This document shows, one piece after another, positions 22,280-24,388 of a stretch of 24,388 nucleotides of DNA (positions are counted from its first letter, which is position 1; each line of letters starts with the position of its first letter). The stretch is taken from assembly GCA_023419095.1 (NCBI GenBank), contig JAEZYN010000033.1, positions 1 to 24,388 on the forward strand, in the 5' to 3' direction. A program made the position numbers and the translations under genes. Source of the DNA: Bacteroidota bacterium. GTDB taxonomy: Bacteria > Bacteroidota > Bacteroidia > Flavobacteriales > Weeksellaceae. The notes under the pieces were generated by a model. It was not told the DNA's origin, made no database searches, and saw nothing but the letters and a program-made list of their open reading frames with translations.

Positions 22280-23701
22280 TTAAGAAAGTTTCTCAGCTTT
22301 AACAATGGCTTGCTTCAGTGCGCCGAGTTTGTTGTTCACTTCCTGAAGTTCACTTTCGGCATCGGATTTAGCCACTATTCCTGCACCGGCCTGATAATAA
22401 AGCGTATTGTTTTTACTTAAAAATGTCCGGATCATGATTGCCTGGTTGCAACTTCCGTCAAACCCCACGAAGCCGATGCAACCTCCATAGAAACTTCGTG
22501 AAGTTTTCTCATATTCGTCGATAAGCTGCATCGCGCGGTATTTCGGCGCACCACTTAAAGTTCCCTGCGGAAACGTGGTTGCGATCATTTCGTACGGATT
22601 TTGAGCTGCGGAAACTTCAGTTGTAACCTCAGAAACCATGTGAATGACATGCGAAAAAAACTGGATTTCCTTTAATTTCGAAACCTGCGTATTTTTTCCC
22701 AAAATACTTAGATCATTCCGCGCCAAATCGACAAGCATCGTATGTTCGGCATTTTCTTTCGCATCTTTTCTCAGTTCTTCCGCAGCTTTTAAATCATCTT
22801 CAATATTCCCGGTGCGCCGGAAAGTTCCTGCAATCGGGTGAATTATTGCTTTCTGGTCTTTGATAATCAACTGACTTTCAGGGCTGGAACCCATTAATTT
22901 ATAATCTCCGTAATCGAAGAAAAATAAGTAGGGCGACGGATTGATGTTTCGCAGAGCACGGTAAACATTGAATTCATCTCCCACAAACTGCTGCTGAAAC
23001 CGGCGGCTCAGCACCAACTGAAAAACATCGCCACGGTAAGAATGCTTTTTTGCTGTTTGGACGGCCGACAAATATTCGTCGTCTGTCAGATTGGATTCCT
23101 CACAGCCGACTTTTTCGAACGGGAAAACGGGTGCGTTTTTTTGCTGAATCAGGTTTTCTATCGTTGAAAATTCGGATTTTAAACCATCAATTTTGTTTTC
23201 GATCAGAAACATTTCGTCGTTGTGATGATTGATCGCAATCACGTACTCGTACAAACGGTAACGCAGAAGCGGAATTTTATTTTCGCCGGTTTTTTCACGA
23301 AATTTTATATCCTCAAAAAACGGAATCGCGTCGTAGGAAGTGTAGCCAAAAAATCCCTGCGCGGATTTTCCAAGCGGCAGATTGGGCTCTTCACACTCAA
23401 AAACATTTGAAAAATTCTGTAGTAAATCTGTGAGTTTTTCGTTCTCTATACTTATTTTTTCAGCACTTTGCAGCGGAAACTTTATCTCAGCTTCATCATA
23501 ATTTCTTATTTCGATACCGGCGATTGCATTCACCGCGATAAACGAAAAATTATTGCTGGTATTCTGGTTTCCGGCACTTTCAAGCAGAATGGTATCACGG
23601 AACTGATCGCGCAGTCTGAGGTAAATTCCGATCGGCGTGAAAAGGTCGCTCAGTGCGGTTTTTACTGTGGTTTTCAGCTTTATTTTTTGATTGAATGTCA
23701 T
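22280..23701 (-). CDS. trpE: Anthranilate synthase component I
   Basis: Converts chorismate to anthranilate with TrpG, the committed and feedback-controlled step. The 473-residue protein has LLES (39-42), the motif that forms the allosteric tryptophan site. Family motifs follow: GSSPESQ, HPIAGTFRRTG, VDLARNDL, the chorismate-site FPQGTLSGAPKYRAMQLIDE, YGGCIGF and the C-terminal AGAGIVAKSDAESE. First structural gene of the operon; the ATG is 23 bases after the attenuator terminator. Shorter than E. coli TrpE (520), as is normal for non-enterobacterial forms. Confidence 0.97.
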   Translation of the reverse strand: MTFNQKIKLKTTVKTALSDLFTPIGIYLRLRDQFRDTILLESAGNQNTSNNFSFIAVNAIAGIEIRNYDEAEIKFPLQSAEKISIENEKLTDLLQNFSNVFECEEPNLPLGKSAQGFFGYTSYDAIPFFEDIKFREKTGENKIPLLRYRLYEYVIAINHHNDEMFLIENKIDGLKSEFSTIENLIQQKNAPVFPFEKVGCEESNLTDDEYLSAVQTAKKHSYRGDVFQLVLSRRFQQQFVGDEFNVYRALRNINPSPYLFFFDYGDYKLMGSSPESQLIIKDQKAIIHPIAGTFRRTGNIEDDLKAAEELRKDAKENAEHTMLVDLARNDLSILGKNTQVSKLKEIQFFSHVIHMVSEVTTEVSAAQNPYEMIATTFPQGTLSGAPKYRAMQLIDEYEKTSRSFYGGCIGFVGFDGSCNQAIMIRTFLSKNNTLYYQAGAGIVAKSDAESELQEVNNKLGALKQAIVKAEKLS

Positions 23702-23723
23702 GCAGATTTTCGTTTTTGGATAT

Positions 23724-23755
23724 AAAAAAAGACTTTAACGCAATGTCAAAGTCTT
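23724..23755 (-). terminator. trp attenuator terminator (segments 3 and 4)
   Basis: On the minus strand AAGACTTTGAC (23745-23755) and GTTAAAGTCTT (23729-23739) pair through 11 bases with one G-U wobble and the 5-base loop ATTGC, followed by seven T (complement of 23724-23730). It lies between the leader ORF and trpE. Segment 3 can pair instead with TCAAAGTCTT inside the leader ORF (23805-23814), a perfect 10-base match that would abolish the terminator. See the leader peptide entry for the switching logic. Confidence 0.9.
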
Positions 23756-23783
23756 CTTATTATTTTGATAAAATATATTTTTT

Positions 23784-23858
23784 TTACACAAAAGAACAGT
23801 GCTCAAGACTTTGAAAGTTTTGAGGCCACCACCAATTTGTATTGTTTACCGGTTTCAT
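23784..23858 (-). CDS. trpL: trp operon leader peptide
   Basis: A 24-codon ORF on the minus strand. ATG is at 23858 and TAA at 23784-23786. Codons 9-11 are three consecutive TGG (23826-23834), a run essentially diagnostic for a Trp-sensing leader. Segment 1 (CTCAAAACTTT, 23814-23824) begins right after the Trp codons and pairs with segment 2 (AAAGTCTTGAG, 23802-23812) with one mismatch. Segment 2 pairs alternatively with segment 3 of the terminator. Starved ribosomes stalled on the Trp codons would cover segment 1, freeing segment 2 to pair with 3 and letting trpE be transcribed. With charged tRNA-Trp, 1-2 and 3-4 form and transcription stops. All pairings are read from sequence; the regulation follows the classical attenuation model. 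Confidence 0.9.
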   Translation of the reverse strand: MKPVNNTNWWWPQNFQSLEHCSFV

Positions 23859-23863
23859 TGGGA

Positions 23864-23871
23864 CAAATATA
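23864..23871 (-). promoter_or_regulatory. trp operon promoter -7 box
   Basis: TATATTTG on the minus strand is an exact TAnnTTTG match. The trpL ATG starts only six bases beyond it, so transcription should begin within a few bases of the start codon. No good TTG is seen about 19 bases upstream; the upstream DNA is A/T-rich. Confidence 0.65.
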
Positions 23872-23927
23872 GAAAAGATTTAGAAATGTTCACTTTTTTT
23901 TAATTAAAATTTTAAAATTATAATCAA

Positions 23928-23940
23928 TACTTTAGCTTTA
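23928..23940 (+). promoter_or_regulatory. Possible promoter of the small lipoprotein gene
   Basis: Two overlapping one-mismatch -7 boxes, TACTTTAG (23928-23935) and TAGCTTTA (23933-23940), lie 14 to 19 bases before the ATG at 23954. The 95 bases between this gene and trpL hold the start signals of both divergent units. Confidence 0.35.
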
Positions 23941-23953
23941 AAATTTAAACAAA

Positions 23954-24178
23954 ATGAAAAAACTAATGTTATCAGCATTCGCAGCGGGACTTATATTAGC
24001 TGCATGCAGCAAGAAAGAAACCGCCGAAGAATCAAACACGATGCTGCAGGAGCCGGCACAAAGTACGGTTTCAGATTCGTCAACAATTGTTCAGGATTCG
24101 CCTACGAAAGCTTATGGTAACGGTTCGCCTGAAGCTCCGGACTCGGTTTCAATCGATCCACAAACTGACGGTAAGTAA
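23954..24178 (+). CDS. Small lipoprotein of unknown function (74 aa)
   Basis: The N-terminus is a classical lipoprotein signal: MKK, a hydrophobic stretch (LMLSAFAAGLILA), and a lipobox ending in Cys18 (LAAC). After the cysteine comes SKKE, then a Ser/Thr/Asp/Pro-rich tail without predicted structure. The protein should be lipid-anchored in the cell envelope. The tail looks like a flexible tether, and I recognise no domain. It is a single-gene unit between the trp promoter (divergent) and lysS, closed by its own terminator. Confidence 0.8.
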   Translation: MKKLMLSAFAAGLILAACSKKETAEESNTMLQEPAQSTVSDSSTIVQDSPTKAYGNGSPEAPDSVSIDPQTDGK

Positions 24179-24211
24179 TACACTAACGCGTCTTTGTATT
24201 AAAAAATTTAT

Positions 24212-24236
24212 AAAGCAGCTATAGCGCTGCTTTTTT
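24212..24236 (+). terminator. Rho-independent terminator of the lipoprotein gene
   Basis: AAAGCAGC (24212-24219) pairs with GCTGCTTT (24226-24233) over a 6-base loop, with a T tract to 24236. It separates the lipoprotein gene from lysS. Confidence 0.85.
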
Positions 24237-24272
24237 GGTGATCAGAAACGGATGTATTTAGCGGAATTTGTG

Positions 24273-24280
24273 TAAATTTG
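24273..24280 (+). promoter_or_regulatory. Promoter -7 box of lysS
   Basis: TAAATTTG matches TAnnTTTG exactly and ends 22 bases before the lysS ATG. I see no convincing -33 TTG at the right distance. Confidence 0.55.
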
Positions 24281-24302
24281 CAGCCTTAAAAACTTACGAA
24301 TA

Positions 24303-24388
24303 ATGCAGTTATCAGAACAGGAAATCATCAGAAGAGAAAAGCTACAAACCCTGCAGAAAATGGGTATAGATGCATTTCCGGCTGAGGA
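24303..24388 (+). CDS. lysS: Lysyl-tRNA synthetase (class II), 5' end only
   Basis: Only the first 28 codons are inside the window. The translation (MQLSEQEIIRREKL, then LQKMGIDAFPAEE) matches the N-terminal helix and the G-x-x-x-(F/Y)P segment that opens bacterial class II lysyl-tRNA synthetases, and is typical of flavobacterial LysS. The enzyme charges tRNA-Lys in the cytosol. The gene has its own promoter-like box and follows a terminator, so it is independent of the lipoprotein gene. The catalytic motifs lie outside the window, which limits certainty. Confidence 0.8.
   Translation, partial: MQLSEQEIIRREKLQTLQKMGIDAFPAE

Noticed and set aside
23784..23858. Reading the leader as a T-box or Trp-binding RNA riboswitch
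   Set aside because: There is no T-box consensus or repeated GAG/TAG triplet array; the Trp codon run and the three competing pairings fit ribosome-mediated attenuation.
1..24388. CRISPR array, restriction-modification or toxin-antitoxin system
   Set aside because: I saw no regularly spaced repeats and no nuclease, methylase or toxin motifs in the translated frames; the small genes at 347-1003 are co-directional but have no toxin or antitoxin signature.

Overview
The window looks like a chromosomal segment from a Bacteroidota bacterium, most likely a flavobacterium of the Chryseobacterium/Kaistella group. Three things point there: promoter boxes of the TAnnTTTG type (with an upstream TTG where one can be found) in front of several genes, A-rich start contexts instead of Shine-Dalgarno sites, and protein families such as the Bacteroidota-type integrase, a BACON-like domain and the LysS N-terminus. 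It has two halves that meet at a tRNA-Leu gene.

Left half (1 to about 10755) is mobile DNA. Positions 1-1003 hold a small minus-strand cassette of plasmid or conjugative-element character: a RadC/JAB protein cut by the window edge and two small unknown genes, behind a promoter with a palindromic operator-like site. A 460-base stretch rich in inverted repeats follows. It ends in what looks like the 3' stub of a lost phage gene fused to this DNA. Then come three tightly packed plus-strand phage tail genes: a tape measure protein and two large structural proteins. The last one overlaps, tail to tail, a tyrosine integrase whose gene starts next to the 3' end of tRNA-Leu(CAA), a classic integration site. 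The element therefore runs leftwards out of the window.

Right half (10756 to the end) is core chromosome. In order: a PhnP-like metallo-hydrolase (minus); a 478-residue protein of unknown function with a non-ATG start, and a free methionine sulfoxide reductase-like GAF protein (plus); a polyamine-type GNAT acetyltransferase (minus); a lipoylated 2-oxo acid dehydrogenase E2 (minus); an ABM-fold monooxygenase (plus); lipB (minus); the complete tryptophan operon trpE-G-D-C-F-B-A (minus, 23701 down to 17126); a small lipoprotein (plus) and the start of lysS (plus). Three intergenic palindromic repeat elements sit at 14288-14390, 16984-17098 and 17964-18073; the last lies inside the trp operon between trpB and trpA.

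The most striking regulatory feature precedes trpE. A 24-codon leader ORF with three consecutive Trp codons is followed by mutually exclusive RNA hairpins and a rho-independent terminator. This is a complete ribosome-mediated transcription attenuator, and its leader peptide may be translated from a nearly leaderless transcript.
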